Shown here in pieces: positions 36,851-46,600 of a DNA stretch of 64,000 nt. The translations under genes and the position numbers were made by a program. Under the pieces are notes generated by a model, which worked only from the letters and a program-made list of their open reading frames with translations, ran no database searches and was not told the DNA's origin. Source of the stretch: Lautropia sp. (GTDB lineage Bacteria > Pseudomonadota > Gammaproteobacteria > Burkholderiales > Burkholderiaceae_E); contig JAUNAC010000002.1 of NCBI GenBank assembly GCA_030527825.1, positions 532,444-596,443 of the forward strand. Reading direction: 5' to 3'. How positions within the stretch are numbered: the stretch's first letter is position 1; every line of letters begins with the position of its first letter.

Positions 36851-37492
36851 ATGAAAAAGACATCCTTCTCGACAACTCGACTGACTATCGCCCTGACTGC
36901 AGCCTTTCTGTCTCTGCCTGCGCTGGCGCATGAAGGACATGCGCACCAAGTAGAAAAGCATGCTGCCCATCATGTGAATCATCATCATGCTCACGCCAAG
37001 AGCAAGGCTCACCAAGCCATGGCCCCCCGGCATGCGGTGGCAAACATGAAACCGACGGCTGGTTCGACGACTGAAGGTCATATCCAATTTGATCTGCTCA
37101 AAAAGGAACGGATCCATATCCATGGTCTGATTACGGGGCTGGCACCGAATTCATTGCACGGTTTTCATGTTCATGAAAAAGGTGATTGCAGTGCACCCGA
37201 TGCAAGCAGCGCCGGCGGGCATTTCCATTTGCCGGGTCAGCAGCATGGTGACCCGAGCAACCCGCACGATCACCATCATGCTGGCGATATGGGAAATGTC
37301 AAGGCTGACGCCCATGGTGTTGCCAAGGTGGACCTGATGTTGTCTCAGCATCAGATGACGCTGGGCCATGCGCCACAGAACATCGTTGGGCGCGCTGTGG
37401 TCGTACACAAGGGCGCGGATGACCTGCACTCCCAGCCTGCCGGCGATTCCGGCGGCCGGGCTGCCTGCGGTGTTATTGAACTGACCCGCTGA
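36851..37492 (+). CDS. sodC: Periplasmic Cu/Zn superoxide dismutase
   Basis: A 213-residue SodC that dismutates superoxide in the periplasm. A signal peptide ends near LPALA. The catalytic core has LHGFHVHEKGDCS (copper His pair and disulfide Cys), AGGHFHLPGQQHGDP (bridging His and zinc His), HHAGDMGN (zinc His and Asp), and IVGRAVVVHKGADD with the fourth copper His. GGRAACGVI carries the active-site Arg and second disulfide Cys. Residues about 27-60 form a His-rich extension that may capture copper or zinc, as in Haemophilus-like enzymes. Start at 36851 gives the signal peptide; upstream residues in frame are not credible. Confidence 0.93.
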   Translation: MKKTSFSTTRLTIALTAAFLSLPALAHEGHAHQVEKHAAHHVNHHHAHAKSKAHQAMAPRHAVANMKPTAGSTTEGHIQFDLLKKERIHIHGLITGLAPNSLHGFHVHEKGDCSAPDASSAGGHFHLPGQQHGDPSNPHDHHHAGDMGNVKADAHGVAKVDLMLSQHQMTLGHAPQNIVGRAVVVHKGADDLHSQPAGDSGGRAACGVIELTR

Positions 37493-37504
37493 GTCGTACG
37501 GGTA

Positions 37505-39817
37505 TCAGCCAGCCTGCAGTGCGTTGATCGCGGCACCGATGTGGGCTGGCCTGCGCAGTACCCGAACTTGCCGATCGCGGATCAGCTCGTGCAGCTGGCG
37601 CCGGTTGACGGTCCAGTGTTCGCGCGGATAGCGCGAAAAAATGTAAACCGTTGCCGAAGGGCTGATCCATCCTAGTTTATAGCGGCGGACTTCGCCTTCC
37701 AGGTGGCGCTCGATCTCATCGCCGTTGGAGAGTCCGCTGCGGGTTACTTCATCCCAGGCGGGGTCATCTTCCGGATGATTGACCGCTATTGCATCATCAG
37801 ATGTCAGACCCAGGGGCTGCTTGACTGCTGTGGTGACGGGTATGGCGGCTACATCTGCGGATGGGGATGCTGGCGCTGGCGCCGTGGTCTGGGCAGCAGG
37901 GCCTGTTGCGGAGGGCAGTAGCTCTGGCGATGGGGGCGGTGTGATATCGATAGCGTGTTTACGCTGTTTGCTCTGTTCAATCACTTCGCTGTGGCACTGC
38001 ATCAGGGCCTTCAGAAAGCTTTCGCGCTCACCGGAGGACAGCGCAATGAATGCCATGCCGCGCGACAGATCGGCAATCAGCTGTGGCAAAGAGCGCGCCA
38101 GCTCACCGATTTCCGAGGCTTTTTTGGGTTGTACACTCCACAGCAGGGTTTCCAGAACGCGTTGGGCCCGTGCCTCGTCAAACGGTAGATCCTCACTGCC
38201 ATCGCGCAGGCGCACAATGACCTCAATCCAGGAATGTTCGACAAAGTGCTGGACAGGCTCTGGGATATTGCCGCTTCGCAGGCGTTGCTGCATGCTTTCC
38301 CGGATCTCCTGGCGCATCAGGTCGATCCGCTCTGCCCGGCTGGCTGCCTCTGCGATTTTTTCCAGTCTGCTGTCGCGGCGGGCCGTTTCATCGGCAATGA
38401 TCCGTTCTGCCCGATCAAGTGCCTCACCGATGATGACCAGTTCGCGTTCGAAATTGTTCAATACCCAGGTAACGAGTTCTTCGACATCGTTGACCAGTGG
38501 TGAGCCTGGCTCGGTTTCGAAGTCCGGGTCGGAGCCCATGATGGCCAGGCGATCCACGAAGCGTCGCATCGGATGATCTGGCCGGGCAAAGAAGCTGGCA
38601 TCCAGCAAGGCGGCTTTAAAGGCAGGCACCTGCAAGCGCAGCAGTTGCTGCTTGATGGCGTTAGCGATGGCATCATCTTCGTAGACAAGCTGGAATACTT
38701 GGGCAACCGTTTCGATAATCAGCCGGTCCAGCGGTGAGCCGTGTGTCTGCGCCGCAACAGAAGACTGCTGGCGCATTTCCTGCATCAGTACGCTGGCGTC
38801 CTCGGGGCTGTTCGCTTCTTCGGTACGGGCCTGCAGCTCACTCAGTACCGCCATTAACTGATTGGAGGTTGCCTCCTTGTGAGCGGCTGTCTGCGCATCG
38901 TTGCCAAACCGCTGGGGGTCGGCCAGGTAGCGGGTGGCCTGTGCCAGCATGGCAGCTCGCTCAGGCGCATGGGTGTCAATCTGTTGCGCCCAGCGGTTCA
39001 GTTCGTCTTCCGATACGTCGGCGGATTCGCCTGATGTACGCCCCCCCCTGCCCTGTCCGCGTTCGCCACTGTGTTCTGTCTGCTGTTCCCCTTCTGCTGC
39101 GCCCGAGTAGGATTGGGATACTTTGGATTTCGCAATGCTGTAGCGCAGCTCCGGCAAAATGCCATAGGCAATCAGTCGCCGATTGATTTCCTGATAGAGT
39201 TCGATGAGCTCGACGGTCAGCTTCGGCTCGAACAGATCCAGCAGGAAGGATGCGGTATCTCCTCCCTGTATTCCCTGATGCTGGCTCAGAATGCTTCGAA
39301 GAATGTCAAAAATGATGTCAGGTGCAATGGGGTATTCATTTTCGGCAAACCAGTCTTGTCCAAGCAATGCCCCGAAGCGGGCCCGTAGTCCGTCAGCCAG
39401 CTCTTCGTCCATGCGTCGACGAGCCCGGGCAGAGATCCGGGCTACCAGTAACTGATCGCGAACGGTGTCATCATCGACCAGGCGCAGTGTGGGTGGTTCG
39501 TCATCCGGTGTCTGCTGTGTGGGTGTACGGTAGGTTCCGTCGGCAGCTACGCCCGTGCGGGAGGTCCAGTTTTGGAGGCAGGCTGCTTCGAATTGCTGCT
39601 CGATAGTCGCCTTGCCATTGCGCAACAGATCCAGGGCGGTGTTGAGTTGATCTTGTCGCTCCCAGGAGGTCTCTTGCACGATCTGTTCGATCAACATGTC
39701 GACCACGTCCACATATGCTTTACGGAAGCACCGGTTCAACGCAAACAGGATCGGTTGACGGATCTCGTGCAGGATTTCCAGATGGCTGGTATCAGTGGCG
39801 GTACCGGTAATTTGCAC
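37505..39817 (-). CDS. DUF1631 family protein
   Basis: A 770-residue cytoplasmic protein of the DUF1631 family, found mainly in beta- and gammaproteobacteria with no settled function. The body is almost entirely helical and charged, with family segments such as QPILFALNRCFRKAYVDVVDMLIEQ at the start and LIIETVAQVFQLVYED in the middle. A linker rich in Ala, Pro and Thr near residues 640-690 precedes a small C-terminal domain (GWISPSATVYIFSRYPREHWTVN) that looks like a PilZ-type or SH3-like barrel. It is convergent with sodC, 12 bp between stops. Confidence 0.82.
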   Translation of the reverse strand: MQITGTATDTSHLEILHEIRQPILFALNRCFRKAYVDVVDMLIEQIVQETSWERQDQLNTALDLLRNGKATIEQQFEAACLQNWTSRTGVAADGTYRTPTQQTPDDEPPTLRLVDDDTVRDQLLVARISARARRRMDEELADGLRARFGALLGQDWFAENEYPIAPDIIFDILRSILSQHQGIQGGDTASFLLDLFEPKLTVELIELYQEINRRLIAYGILPELRYSIAKSKVSQSYSGAAEGEQQTEHSGERGQGRGGRTSGESADVSEDELNRWAQQIDTHAPERAAMLAQATRYLADPQRFGNDAQTAAHKEATSNQLMAVLSELQARTEEANSPEDASVLMQEMRQQSSVAAQTHGSPLDRLIIETVAQVFQLVYEDDAIANAIKQQLLRLQVPAFKAALLDASFFARPDHPMRRFVDRLAIMGSDPDFETEPGSPLVNDVEELVTWVLNNFERELVIIGEALDRAERIIADETARRDSRLEKIAEAASRAERIDLMRQEIRESMQQRLRSGNIPEPVQHFVEHSWIEVIVRLRDGSEDLPFDEARAQRVLETLLWSVQPKKASEIGELARSLPQLIADLSRGMAFIALSSGERESFLKALMQCHSEVIEQSKQRKHAIDITPPPSPELLPSATGPAAQTTAPAPASPSADVAAIPVTTAVKQPLGLTSDDAIAVNHPEDDPAWDEVTRSGLSNGDEIERHLEGEVRRYKLGWISPSATVYIFSRYPREHWTVNRRQLHELIRDRQVRVLRRPAHIGAAINALQAG

Positions 39818-39982
39818 AGGGGGCTCCGGGCATGCAGTCGCGGTCTATGTGGCCGAGAGAATGCCAGTATGTGCGCAAAAATCCTTTATTCACCGTCCAG
39901 TCGACCGACAGTGGCCGACTGCCGGTCGGTGCAGCGTGTACGCGCGGGAATGAGGCTTTCCCGGAATGGCCCCCTCCTTGCC

Positions 39983-41386
39983 TTAGAGGTGGACAGGTGC
40001 CTGGATATGGCGCGTGGCAGGTGTGCGCATGGTGACCAGTTCTTCGGCGCTGCTGGGATGCAGGGGCATGGTCTGGTCAAGATCGCGTTTGGTGACACCC
40101 ATGCGTAACAGTGTAGCCATAACCTGAATGGTTTCAGCAGCATCGGGTCCGAGGATCTGTACGCCGAGCACCTTGTCGCTGCTGGCATCGACCAGAATTT
40201 TCTGATGAACCCTTTCAGGGCTGCCGGATAGCGTGGCCTTGAGCGTGCGGAAGCTGCTCCGGTAGACATCTACCAGCGGGTATTGTTCGCACGCCTGCTC
40301 TTCGCTCAGGCCGACCGTGCCGAGTTCAGGCGTCGAGAAAATCGCCGTCGGGATGAAATCAAGATCGGCGACCCAGGGCCGCTGGCCGAACCGGCTGTCG
40401 GCAAAGGCATGTCCTTGCCGGATGGCGACGGGGGTAAGACTGGCCTGCCCGGTTACGTCACCCACCGCGTAGATATGGTCGATGGCAGTGCGCGAAAGGG
40501 CATCGACAGGAATTTCACCGGATTTCCCGGTGGCCAGGCCAATGGCGTCCAGGCCCAGCTGACGGGTTGCCGGCCGTCGACCGGTGGCGATCAGTACCTG
40601 ATCCACGTCCAGGTGCTCACCATCGCTCAGCGTGATGCGGATGCTGCCGTCATCCAGGCGGGTCAGCGCCTGGGGGGTGGTGTTCATCCGCATGTCGATG
40701 CCGCGTTCCCGGTAACTCTGGACGATCAGATCGGCCATTTGCACGTCAAAACCTCGCAGGACGCGGGGACCCCGGTGAATCTGGGTGACGTTGGCTCCCA
40801 GGCCATGGAATATGCCGGCAAACTCAACGCCGATGTACCCTCCGCCGACGATGGCGATCCGCCTGGGAAAAATCGGCAGGTCGAAGACTTCATTGGAGCT
40901 GATCGCCAGCTCCACACCGGGCAGGTCGGAGGGCATGGTCGGTTCGCCGCCCGTGGCGATCAGGATCTCCCGGGCAGTGACGGTCTGGGGGCCTGTGGGC
41001 GAGTCGATCCGAAGCTGGTGAGGCCCAAGAAATTGGGCATGTCCGGTCAATCGGCTGACACCAGCTTTGTCCAGATTGGCGGCGTAAATGCCTTCCAGAC
41101 GGCTTACTTCAGCATTCTTTGCAGCGACGAGCCGGCCCCAGTCAAAGGAGGTCGTGGAAATCTGCCAGCCGAATCCCTGACTATCGTGGAATTCTTGTGG
41201 AAAGCGGGATGCGTATACCAGCAACTTTTTGGGGACACAGCCTCGAATGACGCATGTGCCCCCATAGCGGAACCCTTCTGCTATGGCGACCCGTGCGCCG
41301 TACTGGGAAGCAATGCGGGCGGCCCGGACGCCGCCGGAGCCGCCGCCAATGACAAAAAGATCAAAATCGAAGGAGGATTGGGACAT
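39983..41386 (-). CDS. gor: Glutathione-disulfide reductase
   Basis: A 467-residue FAD-dependent pyridine nucleotide-disulfide oxidoreductase that regenerates GSH with NADPH. FAD motif VIGGGSGGVRAARIA is followed by the redox-active GTCVIRGCVPKK. The NAD(P)-binding motif is IVGGGYIGVEFAGIFHGLG, with the following RxR-type Arg residues absent or displaced relative to E. coli. The C-terminal active-site HPSSAEELVTM is intact. The C-x4-C spacing and HPSSAEE separate it from lipoamide dehydrogenase. The gene follows upp on the same strand with a 69-bp gap. Confidence 0.9.
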   Translation of the reverse strand: MSQSSFDFDLFVIGGGSGGVRAARIASQYGARVAIAEGFRYGGTCVIRGCVPKKLLVYASRFPQEFHDSQGFGWQISTTSFDWGRLVAAKNAEVSRLEGIYAANLDKAGVSRLTGHAQFLGPHQLRIDSPTGPQTVTAREILIATGGEPTMPSDLPGVELAISSNEVFDLPIFPRRIAIVGGGYIGVEFAGIFHGLGANVTQIHRGPRVLRGFDVQMADLIVQSYRERGIDMRMNTTPQALTRLDDGSIRITLSDGEHLDVDQVLIATGRRPATRQLGLDAIGLATGKSGEIPVDALSRTAIDHIYAVGDVTGQASLTPVAIRQGHAFADSRFGQRPWVADLDFIPTAIFSTPELGTVGLSEEQACEQYPLVDVYRSSFRTLKATLSGSPERVHQKILVDASSDKVLGVQILGPDAAETIQVMATLLRMGVTKRDLDQTMPLHPSSAEELVTMRTPATRHIQAPVHL

Positions 41387-41455
41387 GGATTGCAGGAGGA
41401 TTGGTCGTGGAAACAGTATAAATACGCCTGAACATAGGCGGGTTCATGATCGGGC

Positions 41456-42091
41456 TCATTGGGTGCCGAAAATACGGTCACCAGCATCACCCAGGCCAGG
41501 AAGGATATAACCGTGATCGTTCAGGCAGCGATCAATGGCAGCAGTGTAAATGGGAATGTCCGGATGAGCGTTTCTCATTGTGTCGACACCTTCGGGGGCC
41601 GCCAGCAGGCAGACGAATTTGATGGAACGCGGCCGAGTGTTTTTGATCCGGTCGAGTGCGGCAACAGCTGAATGTCCGGTCGCCAGCATGGGATCCATGA
41701 CAATCACGTCACGCTGTTCCATCTCGGGGGGCATTTTGAAGAAGTATTCGACGGCCTGTAGCGTGACAGGGTCACGGTACAGGCCGATATGACCGACCCT
41801 TGCCCCGGGAACAACGTTCAGGAAACCATCCAGAAAACCGTTTCCTGCCCTGAGAATGGGCACGAGGCACAGTTTTTTTCCATCGATCAGTCTAGACTTC
41901 ATGCTTTCAAGCGGGGTCTGGATAGTGATCTCGTGCATTGGCATATCGCGCAGCACCTCATAGGCTAGCAACGAGCTTAATTCGGTCAGCAGATGCCGGA
42001 AGTTGTTGGTGCTGGTTTCCGCCCTGCGCATCAAGGTCAGCTTATGCTGAACCAGGGGGTGTTCGACAACGGTTGTATGGGCACGATCCAT
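41456..42091 (-). CDS. upp: Uracil phosphoribosyltransferase
   Basis: A 211-residue UPRTase converting uracil and PRPP to UMP in pyrimidine salvage. Family landmarks are [15 protein letters not shown] near the start, [32 protein letters not shown], the PRPP-binding [19 protein letters not shown], and the uracil-binding C-terminus [33 protein letters not shown] 42091 is used because the only upstream option in frame is a TTG at 42115. Confidence 0.95.
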   Translation of the reverse strand: MDRAHTTVVEHPLVQHKLTLMRRAETSTNNFRHLLTELSSLLAYEVLRDMPMHEITIQTPLESMKSRLIDGKKLCLVPILRAGNGFLDGFLNVVPGARVGHIGLYRDPVTLQAVEYFFKMPPEMEQRDVIVMDPMLATGHSAVAALDRIKNTRPRSIKFVCLLAAPEGVDTMRNAHPDIPIYTAAIDRCLNDHGYILPGLGDAGDRIFGTQ

Positions 42092-42329
42092 GGTGAGAGA
42101 AGTGTCTGAAACCAAAGGGGAGAGATCCCGGTCCTGTCATGATCAGATGACTGGATGCCGGCATGAGCCGAGGTGGCGATGCATCCATGCCAGACGCTTA
42201 GGCTATCTGAATAAACTTTGTCAGACTAGCACGGATTATGCTGGTATGTAGGCTGTCAGGTCGGTTTTTGATGTATGGCCTGGCAGGGGATGCTAGGCCC
42301 AGGTGAATCGGGGGTATGTGAAATCGCAT

Positions 42330-43538
42330 ATGGAGCGCAGAGTAATCATTATTGGAGGGGGAGTGGCAGGCTGCGCCAGTGCGGAGGCGTTTTCGCGTCG
42401 AGGCTGGCAGGTATTGGTACTTGAGGCGGAAAACCGTCTGGGCGGTGCGGTGGCCTGCATTCCACTCATTGCCCAGCACCCTGCCCTGACGCCGGACTTT
42501 GATCTCCGCAGCCGTCTTCTGGTTCAGGCACTGCAGATGCATCACCGGTTGCGTGCGGGGCCGGCAGCGGACATTGCCGGGGCATTTGAAGTTTGTGGGC
42601 GGTTGCAGCCAATGGATGCAGCCCGGGCAGCGCGCTGTGCAGCGTTTGTCTCACCTGCTCTGGCCAGGGTGGCCAGTGGGCGGGATGGTCCGGGTATCTG
42701 GTTCGCCGACTGCGCAGCCCTGTCGCCAGCGCGCTGGTGGCAGGCGCTGCAGAAGCGGGCGGGGATTTCTATCCGGCGGGCAGTGACGGTGGATCGGCTG
42801 GTGCGCCTGCCGTCAGCCTCTCGTGAAAGCTCAGTACCCTCTTGGCATGTGTACGATCAGAGGGGAGCGTGTCTGGCAGCGGCTGAAGTGGTTGTGCTGG
42901 CCTGCCGCGAAGACAGCTTTCGGCTGGCTGGCATGCAGGCAGATGACCATGGCCGTTTGCGGCTGAGCGCATCGCGGGTATGGACAGCACGGGCAGATGG
43001 TGGCAGGCCGGATGAAGATCCAGGGGCCCCGGCGTTGTTGCCTGTCACTGGAAATCAGGGACTGGCCTTGACCCGTCCGGGCAGGTTCTGGCTGCGTGCA
43101 GAACAGGCATATCAATATGGCCGGCTGAACCCGGCATCGGGCCCGGAGGATCAGCCTATGCGCGAGTTTCTGGCACGCCCGTCCTCCTGGCACCCTGGCC
43201 CGCGCGGGGTACGTCTCCAATTGCGTGACAATCTGCCCATGATGGGGGCTGCTCCGGATCTTGAGCGCATTGCCGAGCATGCCGATGAGTTGGCACGCAA
43301 TGATCGTTTGCCGCTCCCCCGTCGTGCAGGACTGTACCTGCTCACCGGTCTGGCGGGGCGGGGAGCACTCTATTCCGTGATGGGTGCCGAAATGATCGCC
43401 GCCCAGGCGAACGGGGAGCCGGATTTTCTCCCGCCATCATTAACCCGTGCGGTAGATCCGGCCCGTTTCATCAAACGCCGTCTGCAACGTGCCTGGAGCA
43501 ATGGCTGGAAAGGGGAATGCGAAAAACGCCACAATTAA
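42330..43538 (+). CDS. FAD oxidoreductase resembling the MnmC oxidase domain
   Basis: A 402-residue DAO-type FAD enzyme. The dinucleotide motif IIIGGGVAGCASAEAFSRRGW with the following acidic Glu matches the start of the MnmC C-terminal domain. The substrate-domain phrase GAFEVCGRLQPM and ALSPARWWQAL parallel MnmC. DNLPMMGAAPD and the C-terminal LYLLTGLAGRGALYSVMGAEMIAA, then DPARFIKRRLQRAW, align with the MnmC end as I recall it. That oxidase removes the carboxymethyl group from cmnm5s2U34 to give nm5s2U, the substrate of MnmD at 13551-14309. A GTG at 42303 is an alternative start. A generic glycine/D-amino-acid oxidase remains possible. Confidence 0.65.
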   Translation: MERRVIIIGGGVAGCASAEAFSRRGWQVLVLEAENRLGGAVACIPLIAQHPALTPDFDLRSRLLVQALQMHHRLRAGPAADIAGAFEVCGRLQPMDAARAARCAAFVSPALARVASGRDGPGIWFADCAALSPARWWQALQKRAGISIRRAVTVDRLVRLPSASRESSVPSWHVYDQRGACLAAAEVVVLACREDSFRLAGMQADDHGRLRLSASRVWTARADGGRPDEDPGAPALLPVTGNQGLALTRPGRFWLRAEQAYQYGRLNPASGPEDQPMREFLARPSSWHPGPRGVRLQLRDNLPMMGAAPDLERIAEHADELARNDRLPLPRRAGLYLLTGLAGRGALYSVMGAEMIAAQANGEPDFLPPSLTRAVDPARFIKRRLQRAWSNGWKGECEKRHN

Positions 43539-43627
43539 CCAGGACAGACGGGTGTCGACCTCAGGAAAGGCTGCCGCCGGCGCAACTGGTGCGGCAGATG
43601 TTTCACCCGCCGCGAAGCTGGCGCTGC

Positions 43628-46600
43628 TCACTGGAACTGCTGCCGGGCATTGTGCCAGAGGCGCATCCAGGGAGAATGGTCGATGTTGGCCTCCAGCAAT
43701 GTCCGGGGCTTCCATGACCATTGGGCCAGACGGAATACCCGCTCGGGATGCGGCATCATGATAGTGGCACGGCCGTCTGCACTGGCAAATCCGGTGACGC
43801 CCTGGGGCGAGCCATTGGGATTGAGCGGGTACTGTTCGGTCGCTTCCCCCCTGCCGTTGATGTAGCGCATGACCGGGTGGGCGGCAGCCAGATGCTTGGC
43901 CAACATGGCCGGGTTGCCGGCGATTGCGCTCCCGTCCGGGCCTCTGTTGCTGAAGTCGGCCCTGCCTTCACCATGGGAGACCACGATGGGCATCCGGTCA
44001 CCGGCCATGCCTTCCAGCCAGCGGGAGGGGGATGGCAGAATTTCGACGCAGGAGAGGCGTCCTTCGTACTGTTCGGAGCGGTTGCGCACAAAACGCGGCC
44101 AGTGCTCGGCACCGGGGATCAGCGTTTTCAGATGCGACAGCATCTGACATCCGTTGCAGATACCCAGCGTCAGGGTGTCGGGGCGACTGAAGAAGTTTGC
44201 GAAGGCTTCCGATAGCCCGGCATTGAACAGAATGCTTCGGGCCCAGCCTGCACCGGCTCCCAGGACATCACCATAGGAGAAGCCACCGCAGGCCACCAGG
44301 GCCTGAAAGTCTGTCAGGGCATGGCGGCCATTCATCAGATCACTCATATGGACGTCCACGGCCTCAAAGCCAGCCATATCAAAGGCGGCCGCCATTTCCC
44401 GCTGACTGTTGACCCCCTGTTCCCGTAGGATGGCAACCCTGGGGCGTTGTGTCAGGATGGCTGGCGCGGTGGGTGAGGCGTGGCATGGCATGTTGCGCCA
44501 GCTCTCAATGGAGCGGGCCGACAGGAGGATGGACAATGGCGGTGGCTCATCCTGTCCTGTGCCTTCCAGCGCAAATGCCTGTGCTGTGCATTCAGGGTTG
44601 TCGCGCAGGCTGGCGATGCGGTGGCTGGTTTCTGCCCAGGTCTGCTGCAATACCGTTCTTGGCAGGCTGAAGAGGCATTTGCTGTCGTTGAAGATTTCGA
44701 TGGCATCCTTGTCGTTCGGAGTGCCGATGACATGGGAGTTGACCGACAGTCCATGTGTCCGCAGCAACCCAAGCAGTCGATCCCGGTTGGCACGGCTTGT
44801 CTGCAGCACAACGCCGGGCTCTTCATTGAAAAGCGCTCGCAGCACGCGCTCCTGACGCAGTTCGCTGACCTGTTCCGGGCGGATCTTGAAGTCCCCGGCA
44901 TCGGCTGTGAACGGATCAATGGTCAGCATGTCCAGTTGCAGGGTCACGCCGCAGTGGCCAGCGAAAGCCATCTCACAGGCGGTGGCGTAGAGCCCCCCAT
45001 CGGAACGGTCGTGATAGGCCAGCAGCAAACCTTCTGCCCGCGCTTTGCGGACTGCTTCCCAGAATCTGACCAACAGGGCGGGATCATCCAGATCGGGAAC
45101 AGGATCGCCCTGTCTTCCGGTGATTTGCGCCAGTGCTGAACCGCCCAGCCGTTGTCGGCCGGCGGCCAGATCGACCAGGATCAGACAGGTCTGCATGTCA
45201 GGGCTGATTTCCGGTGTCAAGGCCCGCCGGACGTCGCTGACCGGTGCATGTGCTGTCACGATCAGGGAGACGGGAGAGCCGACTTCAATGGTTTTTCCTG
45301 CAGGGTCCTGCCAGCGGGCGCGCATCGAGAGGGAGTCTTTGCCGACCGGGATGCTGATACCCAGACTGATGCAGAGCTGGCTGGCCGCTTCAACGGCAGC
45401 GTAAAGTGCCGCATCCTGCCCAGCCCGGCCGGCATTGGCCATCCAGTTGGCAGACAGCTTGGTCTGTGACAGGTCGTCAGGGATGGCCGAGAGCAGGTTG
45501 GTCAATGATTCGGCAATGGCCAGGCGCGAGGCGGCAGCGGCATCCTGCACAGCGACCGGTGAGCGCTCGCCCATGGCGAGCGCATCACCATGATGATGGC
45601 GGTAGTCCAACAGGCCGACAGCGCAGTCGGCCACCGGTATCTGCCAGGGGCCGACCATGGGATCGCGTGCTGACAGACCGCCGACGGTACGGTCGGCAAT
45701 GGTGATCAGGAAGCTCTTGCTGGCAACAGCGGGCAGCTGCAGGATCTGTTTGGCCAGACTGTCCAGATTGAGATCGCTCAGATCCATGCCTGGCGTGTCA
45801 GCGATGTCGGGATGATGATCCTGCCGCAGCAGTCTGGGGGATTTTCCAAACAATACGCTCATAGGAAGATCGACGGCGGGCACTGCATCGGTGTCAGCCA
45901 GGCGCAGGTGTTCCTCATCGGTGATGGTGCCAATGATGGCAATGGGGCAGCGCTCCCTGGTGCACAACGTTTGAATGTCGGACAGACGCTCCGGAGCGAT
46001 ACCCAGGACATAACGCTCCTGGGACTCATTGCACCAGGTTTCGGCAGGCGACATGCCGCTTTCTGCAACCGGGATGCTAGCCAGATCGAAGACTGCGCCT
46101 TTGCCGGCATCGTGTGCCAGTTCGGGGAATGCATTGGAAAGTCCCCCTGCCCCGACATCATGGATGGACAGGATCGGATTATCGTCGCCCATGGCCCGAC
46201 AGGCATTGATAACCTCCTGTACACGGCGCTCCATTTCGGGATTGGCGCGCTGTACCGAGGCGAAATCCAGATCAGCGCTATTACTGCCGACCCCCATGCT
46301 GGAGGCGGCGCCACCGCCCAGACCAATGCGCATGCCAGGGCCGCCAAGCTGCAGCAGCAGGGTGCCGGCTGGCAGCGGGCGCTTGTGCTGGTGACGGGCA
46401 TCGACCGAACCTACGCCACCGGCAATCATGATCGGCTTGTGATAACCCCAGCCGCTCAGGGTGGCGGCGTCTTGCGTGGTTTGCAGCGGTGTTTCGAATG
46501 TCCGGAAGTACCCCAGCAGGCTGGGACGGCCAAATTCATTGTTGAAGGCAGCGCCGCCCAATGGACCTTCGATCATGATGGCCAGGGGGGTCGCCAGGTT

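Noticed and set aside
40283-41431. 382-codon plus-strand frame opposite gor
   Set aside because: The glutathione reductase motifs are on the minus strand; this is a GC-driven shadow.
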